A stretch of DNA of 64,000 bases, from contig NZ_JABXWI010000019.1 of the NCBI RefSeq assembly GCF_014930365.1, positions 1 to 64,000 on the forward strand, read 5' to 3'. Shown one piece after another: positions 35,996 through 43,093 of this stretch; positions within the stretch are counted from its first letter, which is position 1; each line of letters opens with the position of its first letter. Source of the DNA: Streptomyces caniscabiei. GTDB lineage: Bacteria; Actinomycetota; Actinomycetes; Streptomycetales; Streptomycetaceae. The notes under the pieces were generated by a model, which ran no database searches, had not been told where the DNA came from, and worked only from the letters and a program-made list of their open reading frames with translations. The position numbers and the translations under genes were made by a program.

Positions 35996-36017
35996 TTTAC
36001 TAGGACGTCCTAGTAAA
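35996..36017. promoter_or_regulatory. Perfect 22-bp palindrome upstream of icmA
   Basis: Two 11-bp arms, TTTACTAGGAC and its exact complement, meet without a spacer. On the icmA strand the right arm holds TAGTAA, a possible -10 ending 9 bp before the start codon. A repressor bound here would block icmA directly. It also lies 65 bp before the divergent DUF3817 gene. Confidence 0.7.
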
Positions 36018-36081
36018 CGACAGCAACGCAGCTCAGGACGCGCGCGCGGGGCGCGAAACGGCACCCGTTACGCTCGGTGCC

Positions 36082-36423
36082 ATGAAGAAGAGCGTCTTGA
36101 CCCGCTACCGGGTGATGGCCTACGTCACCGCCGTGCTGCTGATCCTGCTGACGGTGGGCGTGATCGGGAAGCGCCTGCTGGGCATGGACGGCTTCGACGG
36201 CTTCGTCACGGTGATCGGCTTCGCCCACGGCTGGCTGTACGTGCTCTACCTGGTCTTCGCCTTCGACCTCGGCAGCAAGGCCAAGATGCCGCTGGGCCGC
36301 CTCGCCTGGGTGCTGCTCGCCGGTACCGTGCCGACGGCCGCCTTCTTCGTGGAGCGCAAGGTCAGCCGCGAGGTCGAGCCGCTGATCATCAAGGAGGCGG
36401 CCCCGAACCCGGCCGCCGCCTGA
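36082..36423 (+). CDS. DUF3817 membrane protein
   Basis: A 113-residue protein with three helices (VMAYVTAVLLILLTVGVIG, FAHGWLYVLYLVFAFDLG, LAWVLLAGTVPTAAFFVE). This matches the short DUF3817 family, whose function is unknown. TACGCT ends 7 bp before the ATG with no ribosome site, so the mRNA is probably leaderless. A paralogue is encoded at 39818-40162. It is divergent from icmA across a region containing the palindrome at 35996-36017. Confidence 0.85.
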   Translation: MKKSVLTRYRVMAYVTAVLLILLTVGVIGKRLLGMDGFDGFVTVIGFAHGWLYVLYLVFAFDLGSKAKMPLGRLAWVLLAGTVPTAAFFVERKVSREVEPLIIKEAAPNPAAA

Positions 36424-36455
36424 CCGCCTCCCGACCGCCTCCTGACCGCCTCCGG

Positions 36456-36965
36456 TCAGTCCTCCTCAAAGTCCCCCGCCGCCACCCGCAGCGGCCTGAG
36501 CATCGCGAAGATCTCCGCGCACTCCTCGGCGTCGTAGGCGCCGAGGCCGAAGTCCATGGCCATGAGATCGCGGGTGGCCGCGTCGCAGACCTCGCGGCCC
36601 TTGTCGGTGATGGAGGCGAGGGTGCCGCGGCCGTCGTTGGGATTGGGGCGCTTGTCGACCAGACCGGACTTCACCAGCCGGTCGACGGTGTTCGTCACGG
36701 ACGTGGGGTGCACCATGAGCCGCTCACCGATCTTGGACATCGGCAGCTCGCCCTTCTGCGAGAAGGTCAGCAGCACGAGGGCCTCATAGCGGGCGAACGT
36801 CAGCCCGTACGGTTTGACCACCGCGTCGACCTCCGCCAGCAGGATCTGCTGGGCACGCATGATCGACGTGATCGCGGCCATGGACGGCACATTTCCCCAG
36901 CGCTGCTTCCAGTGCTCGTCGGCGCGCGAGATGGGGTCGAAGGAGAGGCTGAGCGGCTTCGGCAC
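36456..36965 (-). CDS. MarR-family regulator
   Basis: The 169-residue protein has the MarR winged helix: LTFARYEALVLLTFSQKGELPMSKIGERLMVHPTSVT, then the wing LVDKRPNPNDGRG. The N-terminal 30 residues (LSLSFDPISRADEHWKQRWG) form an extra arm seen in several Streptomyces MarR proteins. TAAGGT ends 7 bp before the GTG at 36965, so it may be leaderless. No divergent target is present; the upstream gap carries a dispersed repeat. It is convergent with the DUF3817 gene. Confidence 0.85.
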   Translation of the reverse strand: MPKPLSLSFDPISRADEHWKQRWGNVPSMAAITSIMRAQQILLAEVDAVVKPYGLTFARYEALVLLTFSQKGELPMSKIGERLMVHPTSVTNTVDRLVKSGLVDKRPNPNDGRGTLASITDKGREVCDAATRDLMAMDFGLGAYDAEECAEIFAMLRPLRVAAGDFEED

Positions 36966-37017
36966 GGCATCGACCTTACCGGCCGGTCACATGCTGGTCA
37001 GCCCCGTCTCGCCTTTC

Positions 37018-37185
37018 GGTCGCCCCCAAGGGGCGCGGGGAACTGCGCGAACGGGGTCCGGGGCGGAGCCCCGAATCCTTGACGGGGGTCGAAGGCGGCG
37101 CGCAGCCCCTGGGTGGGGGCACCTCCCGCTCGAGCGAAGCCGAGAGTGGGGGAGGGACGGGTAGGGGCGGCGGGGGCGACAAAAC
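37018..37185. repeat. Composite intergenic repeat with an inserted hairpin element (site 4)
   Basis: The core (37028-37050) continues into a block reading CGGGGTCCGGGGCGGAGCCC and on to CGCGCAGCCCCTGG, then GGGACGGGTAGGGGCGGCGG. The same order occurs at 47818-47937 and, inverted, at 7141-7247. Unlike those copies, this one has about 40 extra bases (about 37113-37153) containing GGCACCTCCCGCTCGAGCGAA and AGTGGGGGAG, apparently a second mobile or repeat element inside the first. Confidence 0.7.
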
Positions 37186-37222
37186 CCCGCCGCGCCAACG
37201 GCAGCCCCCGCACCCCGACGCC

Positions 37223-37855
37223 TCAACGCCCCGCGGCCCTCCGCAACTGATGCCGCACCGCCCGCTGCGCCACCGGCCCGAGACCGTCCAGCGCGGCGAC
37301 GAGCCCCGCGAGCTGCTCCAGCGCCCCGAGCGCCTCCCCCGCCCCCTCCGGGTCGACCCCCTCGTACAGCTCCAGCCCCACGAACGACGCCGCCACGGCC
37401 CGCGCCAGCCCACCCGCGTCGGCGAACTCCCCGAGCGGCGAGGCCGCGAGGACCCGGCGCAGCACCCCCTCGACCTCCGCGATCCACAGGTCCAGCCCGG
37501 CGGCCGTCGCCGGCGCCAGTCGGGCGTGGGTCTGCGCCCCCGCGAGGAGCTGCCCCAGCACGGCCACATGTCCCGCCGCCCGCTCCTCCACGTGCATCTC
37601 CCGCCCGAAGGCCAGCAGTTCGGAGAGCGAGCCGATCGCCGCCATCCGCTCCCGGTGGCGGGCGACCCGCTGCTCCGCCCCGTACCGGCAGGCCGCCGCC
37701 AGGAGTTCGTCGACCGACCCGAAGTGGTAGAAGACGAGCGCCTGGTTCACCCCGGCGGTCGCGGCGATCGTACGGGCGGACGTCTTGGCGATCCCCTGCT
37801 CGACGAGCGTCCGCAGCGCGCCCTCCAGCAGCTTCGTCCGGGTCGCCCCGCTCAC
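37223..37855 (-). CDS. TetR-family regulator of the DUF4166 operon
   Basis: A 210-residue protein with a TetR helix-turn-helix (LLEGALRTLVEQGIAKTSARTIAATAGVNQALVFYHFGS) and a helical ligand domain. GTG 37855 overlaps the DUF4166 stop by 4 bp and has GAGGAGG upstream. It is the last gene of a three-gene operon, and two TTGAGCG-type palindromes lie in front of the first gene (39392-39449). Autoregulation of the whole operon is therefore likely; this is inferred from the layout. Confidence 0.87.
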   Translation of the reverse strand: MSGATRTKLLEGALRTLVEQGIAKTSARTIAATAGVNQALVFYHFGSVDELLAAACRYGAEQRVARHRERMAAIGSLSELLAFGREMHVEERAAGHVAVLGQLLAGAQTHARLAPATAAGLDLWIAEVEGVLRRVLAASPLGEFADAGGLARAVAASFVGLELYEGVDPEGAGEALGALEQLAGLVAALDGLGPVAQRAVRHQLRRAAGR

Positions 37856-38613
37856 GCCCGCGCCTCCTCGCGGACCGGCCGCAGCCCGGGCCGGACCCCG
37901 CACACCCGGACGTCCTGGTAGGTCGCGGTGAAGGAGCCCTCGTAGCCGAAGAGCGGCCCGAAGTGCCGGTTCACCACCCGCACCTGGATCCGGAAGCGTC
38001 CCGTCCGATCGTCGAACCGCTCCCGCACCTCGGCGTCCGCGCCGATGAGCCCGGGGACCCGGACGTCGAGGGGCCCCTCGCGGAAGCGGTGCTCGCCGGA
38101 GCGGATCAGCAGCGACCCGTCGGGCTCCGCACGGAAGTGCAGGTCGCTGGCGAGGTGCTGGTGGGTGCCGAGGTAGTCGAGGACGCGGTCGCCCTGGGGG
38201 CTCAGCACCATCTGGGCGTCGAACCGGCGGGACCGGCCGGGCAGGTCGAAGGTACGCACGAAGCTCACCGTCTCACGGCCGAAACCGTCGGTGTACGGCA
38301 CGTTCTCGATGGTGAAGGGAACGTGCCGCCCCTCGCGCGGGACGAGGATGTTCCGGGTGCCCCCGAGCGCGAGGAAGGGTTTCACCAGGCCCCGCCCGTG
38401 CCAGACACGGTCCATCACCCCCCGGCCCGTGCACGCCTGCCCGCTCGCCAGTCCGACCGAGAAGCGGCGACGCAGCTCGGGGTGCAGCCGCTCGAAGTCG
38501 GCGCCCATGACGGTACGGAAGATCGAGGCCGGAGAAGCGGGAGAAGCCGGGGAGGCCGACGGGGCGGAGGGGGACGGGGTGGTCCCCGGAGTCGTGGCGT
38601 CCATGCCGGTCAT
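37852..38613 (-). CDS. DUF4166 domain protein
   Basis: A 253-residue protein. After a Pro/Ser/Ala-rich start, the DUF4166 body runs from IFRTVMGADFERLHPELRRRFSVG through RNILVPREGRHVPFTIENV to NRHFGPLFGYEGSFTATY. The family is predicted to be a beta-rich fold, often next to lipid or membrane genes; no activity is known. It starts 5 bp after the SRPBCC gene and overlaps the TetR gene, so all three are coupled. ATG at 38604 (MDATTPG) is an alternative start. Confidence 0.8.
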   Translation of the reverse strand: MTGMDATTPGTTPSPSAPSASPASPASPASIFRTVMGADFERLHPELRRRFSVGLASGQACTGRGVMDRVWHGRGLVKPFLALGGTRNILVPREGRHVPFTIENVPYTDGFGRETVSFVRTFDLPGRSRRFDAQMVLSPQGDRVLDYLGTHQHLASDLHFRAEPDGSLLIRSGEHRFREGPLDVRVPGLIGADAEVRERFDDRTGRFRIQVRVVNRHFGPLFGYEGSFTATYQDVRVCGVRPGLRPVREEARA

Positions 38614-38617
38614 CCCG

Positions 38618-39364
38618 TCATCCCTTCAGGGTCGCGAGCAGTCGGGGCGCACGCGCGCGTGCGGGCGCGGTCCGCACACAGCGGCGGGCGGACGGGGTGC
38701 CGGGCAGGGGCGGCGCCAACAGGGCGGCCAGGACCGCCGACACGGCCAGGACCGGGGTCGCGAACAGCGCGAGCGGCGCCAGGGCGCCCGCCGGGTCCCC
38801 CAGCGCCCCGTACGCGAGCCCGGCGCAGGCGGCCAGGACCGTCAGCACGCGGACGACCGCCTCGGCGAGCCAGTGCCGCAGGGCCCGCTCGGGGGTGATG
38901 TCCCGCTCCAGCCACAGGCGGAGCCGGTCGAAGGACCAGGCGGTGGCCCAGCCCATGAGCGGGCGGAACAGCATCCGGTCGACGAGGGCGCCCGGCCGGC
39001 CCCAGCGGGGGAGGTAGTCGTAGCCGGTGAGGAAGCGCACGCCGTCGCCGTCCGGCACGTAGCGCCAGTAGCCGCTGCCCTCGGCGATCAGGGAGAGCGG
39101 GTGCGGCGAGGCGAACCGCAGGGCGGAGGTGCGGGTGCCGTCCGGCCGCTCCTTCTCCCCGGCCGACACACCGGTCCCGGCGACCGTCAGGCCGGGGAGC
39201 ACGCGGGTGGCGTACCGGAAGCGCTGCGGCTCGCCCTCCACCCGCGGGAGGTGGCCGATCTCCGTGAACCGGAGGTCCCACCGCTGATGGAGTGCGGGGT
39301 CCTGGGTACGGGCCCACACCTCCTCCAGGTCCGCCCGTACTCGTGCCTCGATGTAGAGCCCCAT
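38618..39364 (-). CDS. SRPBCC/START-like protein with C-terminal membrane helices
   Basis: A 248-residue protein. The first about 150 residues look like a START/SRPBCC lipid-binding fold (MGLYIEARVRADLEEVWART, DLRFTEIGHLPRVEGEPQRF, GSGYWRYVPDGDGVRFLTGY). The remainder holds hydrophobic helices (VLTVLAACAGLAYGALG, LALFATPVLAVSAVLAALLAPPL). A membrane-tethered lipid-handling role with the DUF4166 partner is reasonable but inferred. It heads the TetR-controlled operon. Confidence 0.8.
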   Translation of the reverse strand: MGLYIEARVRADLEEVWARTQDPALHQRWDLRFTEIGHLPRVEGEPQRFRYATRVLPGLTVAGTGVSAGEKERPDGTRTSALRFASPHPLSLIAEGSGYWRYVPDGDGVRFLTGYDYLPRWGRPGALVDRMLFRPLMGWATAWSFDRLRLWLERDITPERALRHWLAEAVVRVLTVLAACAGLAYGALGDPAGALAPLALFATPVLAVSAVLAALLAPPLPGTPSARRCVRTAPARARAPRLLATLKG

Positions 39365-39391
39365 CCGCGTTCCCCCAGGTCGACGAAGTTT

Positions 39392-39449
39392 TTGAGCGAA
39401 TGCTCAACCTGTCGGGGACGACCGTACTCCGATTTGAGCGATCGCTCAA
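39392..39449. promoter_or_regulatory. Two TetR-type operators, 42 bp apart
   Basis: TTGAGCGAATGCTCAA (39392-39407) and TTGAGCGATCGCTCAA (39434-39449) share the same arms; the second is fully symmetrical. Centres are 42 bp apart, four helical turns, so two dimers would sit on one face. They lie 28-85 bp upstream of the SRPBCC gene, whose operon encodes a TetR protein. Confidence 0.75.
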
Positions 39450-39467
39450 TCAGCAGGGCATGAGAAA

Positions 39468-39492
39468 ACCCCGGCCCTCGGGGGCCGGGGTT
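39468..39492 (-). terminator. Terminator after the thiamine-binding protein gene
   Basis: ACCCCGGCCC and GGGCCGGGGT pair around a short loop. On the minus strand the stem is followed by TTTTC, giving a classical intrinsic terminator 30 bp after the stop at 39522. Confidence 0.8.
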
Positions 39493-39521
39493 CCGGCAGC
39501 CGCGGCAGCGCCCGCGGCGGG

Positions 39522-39821
39522 CTATGACGGCTCGGACAGGTGGCGCTCCACCGTCTCCACCTTGGACGTGAGGCCGTCCGTGACGCCGGGGCGGATGTCG
39601 GCCTTGAGGACGAGGGAGACGCGGGGCGCGCGCTCCTCGACGACGGCGACGGCGCGGCGCACGACGTCCATGACCTCGTCCCAGTCACCTTCGATCGAGG
39701 TGAACATGGCGTCGGTCCGGTTCGGCAGACCCGACTCACGGACGACCCGGACGGCGTCGGCGACGTACTCCCCCACCTCCTCGCCGACACCGAGGGGGGT
39801 CACGGAGAAGGCGACGATCAC
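39522..39821 (-). CDS. MTH1187/DUF77-type thiamine-binding protein
   Basis: A 99-residue ferredoxin-like protein: [43 protein letters not shown] and [14 protein letters not shown]. Members of this family bind thiamine or related ligands and form tetramers; their cell role is unsettled. GTG 39821 overlaps the DUF3817 stop (GTGA), so the two are coupled. A longer frame upstream lies in the DUF3817 gene. Confidence 0.82.
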   Translation of the reverse strand: MIVAFSVTPLGVGEEVGEYVADAVRVVRESGLPNRTDAMFTSIEGDWDEVMDVVRRAVAVVEERAPRVSLVLKADIRPGVTDGLTSKVETVERHLSEPS

Positions 39822-40162
39822 GCGTTCACGACCCCTTCCTTGCGGGCGCGCGTGGCGATCACCGCGTCGTCGGCCTCGCGGCGCAGCCTGCGGTCGGCGA
39901 AGAAGCCGCCGGTGGGCAGGACGGAGAGGGCGAAGTAGAGCGCGGCGGTCTTCAGCGACCACTTCGTACGGTTCCAGGCGTCGGCCCAGAAGATCAGGTA
40001 CAGGACGAAGAAGCCGGCGTGGACCCAGCCCATCACGGGCACCGCGTCGAACTCCGTGGTCCGCTTCAGCACCGAGCAGACGAGCAGCAGCAGGAAGGAG
40101 ACGGCCTCGGGGGCGGAGACGAGGCGCAGACGGCGGAGGGCGGAGACGGTCTTTATGTCCAC
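39818..40162 (-). CDS. DUF3817 membrane protein, second copy
   Basis: A 114-residue paralogue of the protein at 36082-36423, with the same three-helix plan ([57 protein letters not shown]). The pattern HGWLYVLYLVF against [11 protein letters not shown] shows the kinship. It is coupled to the thiamine-binding protein gene and divergent from the AIM24 operon. Function unknown. Confidence 0.85.
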   Translation of the reverse strand: MDIKTVSALRRLRLVSAPEAVSFLLLLVCSVLKRTTEFDAVPVMGWVHAGFFVLYLIFWADAWNRTKWSLKTAALYFALSVLPTGGFFADRRLRREADDAVIATRARKEGVVNA

Positions 40163-40317
40163 GGGTCACCTTCGGTGGGGTCGGTTTGTGAACGGAAGCA
40201 CAAGCTCGGCCCATTCTGGCATCCGCCGATCGCCCGGCGCCCCCTAGGGTCCCTTCGGGGTCGAGATCCACCCCTGGGCCCTGTCCTGTCCGGCCATCGG
40301 CCGGTTAACGTCACCCC

Positions 40318-40956
40318 GTGGCAATGTTCCGACTTCAAGGCAGCAAAGTGCTGGCCGTCGACATGACCGGGGACGCCGTGAAGGCGAAGAACGGCTCGAT
40401 GGTCGCCTACGACGGTCAGATGTCGTTCAAGAAACTGAGCGGCGGCGGTGAGGGCCTGCGCGGGATGGTGACGCGGCGACTCACAGGTGAGCAGATGACG
40501 TTGATGGAGGTGACCGGGCAAGGGACCTGCTGGTTCGCGGACCGGGCGTCCGAGATCAACCTCGTGAATCTTCAGGGGGACAAGCTGTACGTGGAGTCGA
40601 GCAATCTGCTCGCGACGGACTCCGGGCTGCGTACGGGCACGAGCTTCACGGGGCTGCGCGGCGCCTCGCAGGGCAACGGCCTGTTCACCACGACCATAGA
40701 GGGCCACGGCCAGGCGGCGATCATGTCCGACGGCCCGGCGGTGGTGCTCCGGGTGAGCCATCAGTACCCGCTGACGGTGGACCCCGGGGCGTACATCGCC
40801 CACCAGGGCAACCTCCAGCAGTCCTTCCAGTCCGGTGTGACGTTCCGCACGTTCATGGGCGAGGGCGGCGGCGAGGCCTTCCAGATCCGCTTCGAGGGCG
40901 ACGGACTCGTCTACGTCCAGCCCAGCGAGCGCAACACGGTGGCGGGGGACGTCTGA
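40318..40956 (+). CDS. AIM24-family protein, copy 1
   Basis: A 212-residue beta-rich protein of the AIM24/TIGR00266 type: SKVLAVDMTGDAVKAKNGSMVAY, GQGTCWFADRASEINLVNLQ and a C-terminal GEAFQIRFEGDGLVYVQPSE. In yeast an AIM24 protein organises mitochondrial inner membrane complexes; the bacterial role is unknown. TAACGT ends 6 bp before GTG 40318 and there is no ribosome site, pointing to a leaderless mRNA; ATG 40324 is an alternative. First of three consecutive paralogues. Confidence 0.85.
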   Translation: MAMFRLQGSKVLAVDMTGDAVKAKNGSMVAYDGQMSFKKLSGGGEGLRGMVTRRLTGEQMTLMEVTGQGTCWFADRASEINLVNLQGDKLYVESSNLLATDSGLRTGTSFTGLRGASQGNGLFTTTIEGHGQAAIMSDGPAVVLRVSHQYPLTVDPGAYIAHQGNLQQSFQSGVTFRTFMGEGGGEAFQIRFEGDGLVYVQPSERNTVAGDV

Positions 40957-40957
40957 C

Positions 40958-41608
40958 ATGGCCTTCCGTGAGATCAACTCGAAGATGATCGAGGCGACCG
41001 TGATGCCGGGCCAGCGGCTGTTCAGCCAGCGCGGCGCGATGCTCGCCTACAAGGGCGAGGTGTCCTTCACTCCCAACATCCAGGGCGGGCAGGGCGGTAT
41101 CGCGTCGATGATCGGCCGCCGGGTGGCGGGCGAGGCGACACCGCTGATGACCGTCGAGGGCAGCGGCACGGTGCTGTTCGGGCACGGCGGCCACCACATC
41201 CAGGTGATCAGCCTGACGGGCGAGACGCTCTACGTCGAGGCCGACCGGCTGCTGGCCTTCGACGGCACCCTCCAGCAGGGCACGATGTTCATGGGCTCGC
41301 AGGGCGGCGTCATGGGCATGGTGCGCGGCCAGGTGACGGGCCAGGGCCTGTTCACCACCACCCTCAAGGGGCACGGGGCGGTCGCGGTCATGGCGCACGG
41401 CGGGGTGATCGAGGTCCCGATCACCCCCCAGCGCCCGGTCCATGTCGACCCGCAGGCGTACGTGGCGCACCACGGCGACGTACGCAACAAGCTCTCCACC
41501 GCGCTCGGCTGGCGCGACATGGTGGGCCGGGGCTCCGGCGAGGCGTTCCAGCTGGAGCTGAGCGGCAGTGGTGCGGTGTACGTCCAGGCCTCGGAGGAGA
41601 AGCTGTGA
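40958..41608 (+). CDS. AIM24-family protein, copy 2
   Basis: A 216-residue paralogue of its neighbours: MIEATVMPGQRLFSQRGAML, GSGTVLFGHGGHHIQVISL, ending GEAFQLELSGSGAVYVQASE. It begins 1 bp after the stop of copy 1 and its own stop overlaps the start of copy 3 (GTGA), so the three are made in step and may form a hetero-oligomer; that is inference. Confidence 0.85.
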   Translation: MAFREINSKMIEATVMPGQRLFSQRGAMLAYKGEVSFTPNIQGGQGGIASMIGRRVAGEATPLMTVEGSGTVLFGHGGHHIQVISLTGETLYVEADRLLAFDGTLQQGTMFMGSQGGVMGMVRGQVTGQGLFTTTLKGHGAVAVMAHGGVIEVPITPQRPVHVDPQAYVAHHGDVRNKLSTALGWRDMVGRGSGEAFQLELSGSGAVYVQASEEKL

Positions 41609-42408
41609 GCATGTACGGGGCCCCGGTCGCCGGTCCGACCGTCCACGACCCGATGACGCTGCCGTCCGACGACAACGTCAACAACTACACCTTCTGCGTG
41701 GAGCTCAAGGGGAGCCAGTGGTTCCTGCAGAAGGGCAAGATGATCGCCTACTACGGCCAGATGGAGTTCAACGGCATCGGGCACGGCCGTCTCGGCGGTC
41801 TCGTCCGTACGTCGTTCCATTCGCCTCTGCACGCGAGCGACTGGGTCGTGGCGGAGGGATCGGGCAAGATGCTCCTCGCCGACCGGGCCTTCGACGTCAA
41901 TTCGTATGACCTGGAGGACGGCAACCTCACCATTCGCTCGGGCAACCTCCTCGCTTTTCAGCCAAGTCTCGCGCTGAAGCAGTCGATCGTCCCGGGCTTC
42001 CTGACCCTCATCGGCACGGGCAAGTTCGTGGCGGCCTCCAACGGCCCGGTGGTGTTCATGGAACCCCCCATCCGGGTGGACCCGCAGGCCCTGGTCGGGT
42101 GGGCCGACTGCCCCTCGCCGTGCCACCACTACGACCACACCTACATGTCCGGGGTCATGGGCGGTCTACGTGCGATGACGGGGATCGGCGGGGCGTCCGG
42201 CGAGGAGCACCAGTTCGAGTTCGTCGGGGCGGGCACGGTGCTGCTCCAGTCGTCCGAGACGCTCATGGCCGAGCAGGCCACGGGTGTGGTCCCGCACGAG
42301 CCGGGCGTACCCGGCGGCGGTGGGGTACCCGGGCATCACGGACAGCCGGCGGGGGCACCGCGCCTTCCCGGACAGCTGGGGGACCTCCAGCGTCGCTTCG
42401 GGCTGTGA
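41605..42408 (+). CDS. AIM24-family protein, copy 3, with C-terminal tail
   Basis: A 267-residue paralogue: NVNNYTFCVELKGSQWFLQK, GSGKMLLADRAFDVNSYDLE, and GEEHQFEFVGAGTVLLQSSE. It is longer than copies 1 and 2 by an extra segment (VGWADCPSPCHHYDHTYM), with two Cys and three His that could bind metal, and by a Gly/Pro-rich tail of about 45 residues. GTG 41605 overlaps the stop of copy 2. Confidence 0.85.
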   Translation: MSMYGAPVAGPTVHDPMTLPSDDNVNNYTFCVELKGSQWFLQKGKMIAYYGQMEFNGIGHGRLGGLVRTSFHSPLHASDWVVAEGSGKMLLADRAFDVNSYDLEDGNLTIRSGNLLAFQPSLALKQSIVPGFLTLIGTGKFVAASNGPVVFMEPPIRVDPQALVGWADCPSPCHHYDHTYMSGVMGGLRAMTGIGGASGEEHQFEFVGAGTVLLQSSETLMAEQATGVVPHEPGVPGGGGVPGHHGQPAGAPRLPGQLGDLQRRFGL

Positions 42409-42531
42409 GCGGTAGTCTGCGGAGTGTGACATCGAACGTGTGCGCGTTGTCATGCTCCAACCCGTAAGACCCGACCTGTCCGCACGAGAGACACACCCGA
42501 CCCTCACTAGTTCGCATTTCAACATTTTAGG

Positions 42532-42537
42532 TAGACT
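42532..42537 (+). promoter_or_regulatory. Probable -10 element for leaderless absC
   Basis: TAGACT ends 6 bp before the absC ATG in an unusually A+T-rich 35-bp stretch, so transcription should start at or next to the A of the start codon. No -35 of consensus form is seen. Confidence 0.5.
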
Positions 42538-42543
42538 TCATTC

Positions 42544-43020
42544 ATGGAGACCGAAACGGCCACGCGCTGGCTGACCGATGCGGAGCAGTGCGCCTGGCGC
42601 ACCCATCTGGACGTCAACAGGCTGCTGACGCATCAGCTCGAAAGGGATCTGCAGCCGTTCGGCCTGACAATGAACGACTACGAGATCCTGGTGAACCTCT
42701 CCGAGTCCGAGGGGCGGCGGATGCGGATGAGCGATCTCGCCGCCGCCACGCTCCAGTCCAAGAGCCGCCTCTCGCACCAGATCACCCGGATGGAGAACGC
42801 CGACCTGGTGCGCCGGGAGAACTGCGAGTCCGACCGGCGCGGGCTGTTCGCCGTGCTCACGGAGCACGGCATGGCGACGATGCAGCGGGTGGCTCCGCAC
42901 CATGTCGCCTCCGTGCGGCGGCACTTCATCGATCTGCTGTCGGAGGAGGCGATGGAGGAGCTGCACAAGTCGCTGGTGCCGATCGCGGAACATCTCCGAA
43001 TCCACAGGGGTAAACCGTAG
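42544..43020 (+). CDS. absC: AbsC, MarR-family pleiotropic antibiotic regulator
   Basis: The 158-residue protein has a MarR winged helix (MNDYEILVNLSESEGRRMRMSDLAAATLQSKSRLSHQI; wing VRRENCESDRRGLF). Length and order after AIM24 genes match AbsC of S. coelicolor, which at low zinc controls antibiotic production and zinc uptake genes. His and Cys residues for zinc binding (CESD, PHHVASVRRHF) are visible. The start appears leaderless. Naming is by resemblance remembered from S. coelicolor, not by alignment. Confidence 0.8.
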   Translation: METETATRWLTDAEQCAWRTHLDVNRLLTHQLERDLQPFGLTMNDYEILVNLSESEGRRMRMSDLAAATLQSKSRLSHQITRMENADLVRRENCESDRRGLFAVLTEHGMATMQRVAPHHVASVRRHFIDLLSEEAMEELHKSLVPIAEHLRIHRGKP

Positions 43021-43070
43021 GGGGTCGGGGGGCTGCCGGTTCGGTTTCGGCCGCGGGTTCGTCGTGGCTG

Positions 43071-43093
43071 GTCGCGCAGTTCCCCGCGCCCCT
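43071..43093. repeat. Dispersed intergenic repeat core (site 5)
   Basis: GTCGCGCAGTTCCCCGCGCC followed by CCT lies between the convergent absC and histidine kinase genes and touches the kinase stop codon. Confidence 0.65.
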
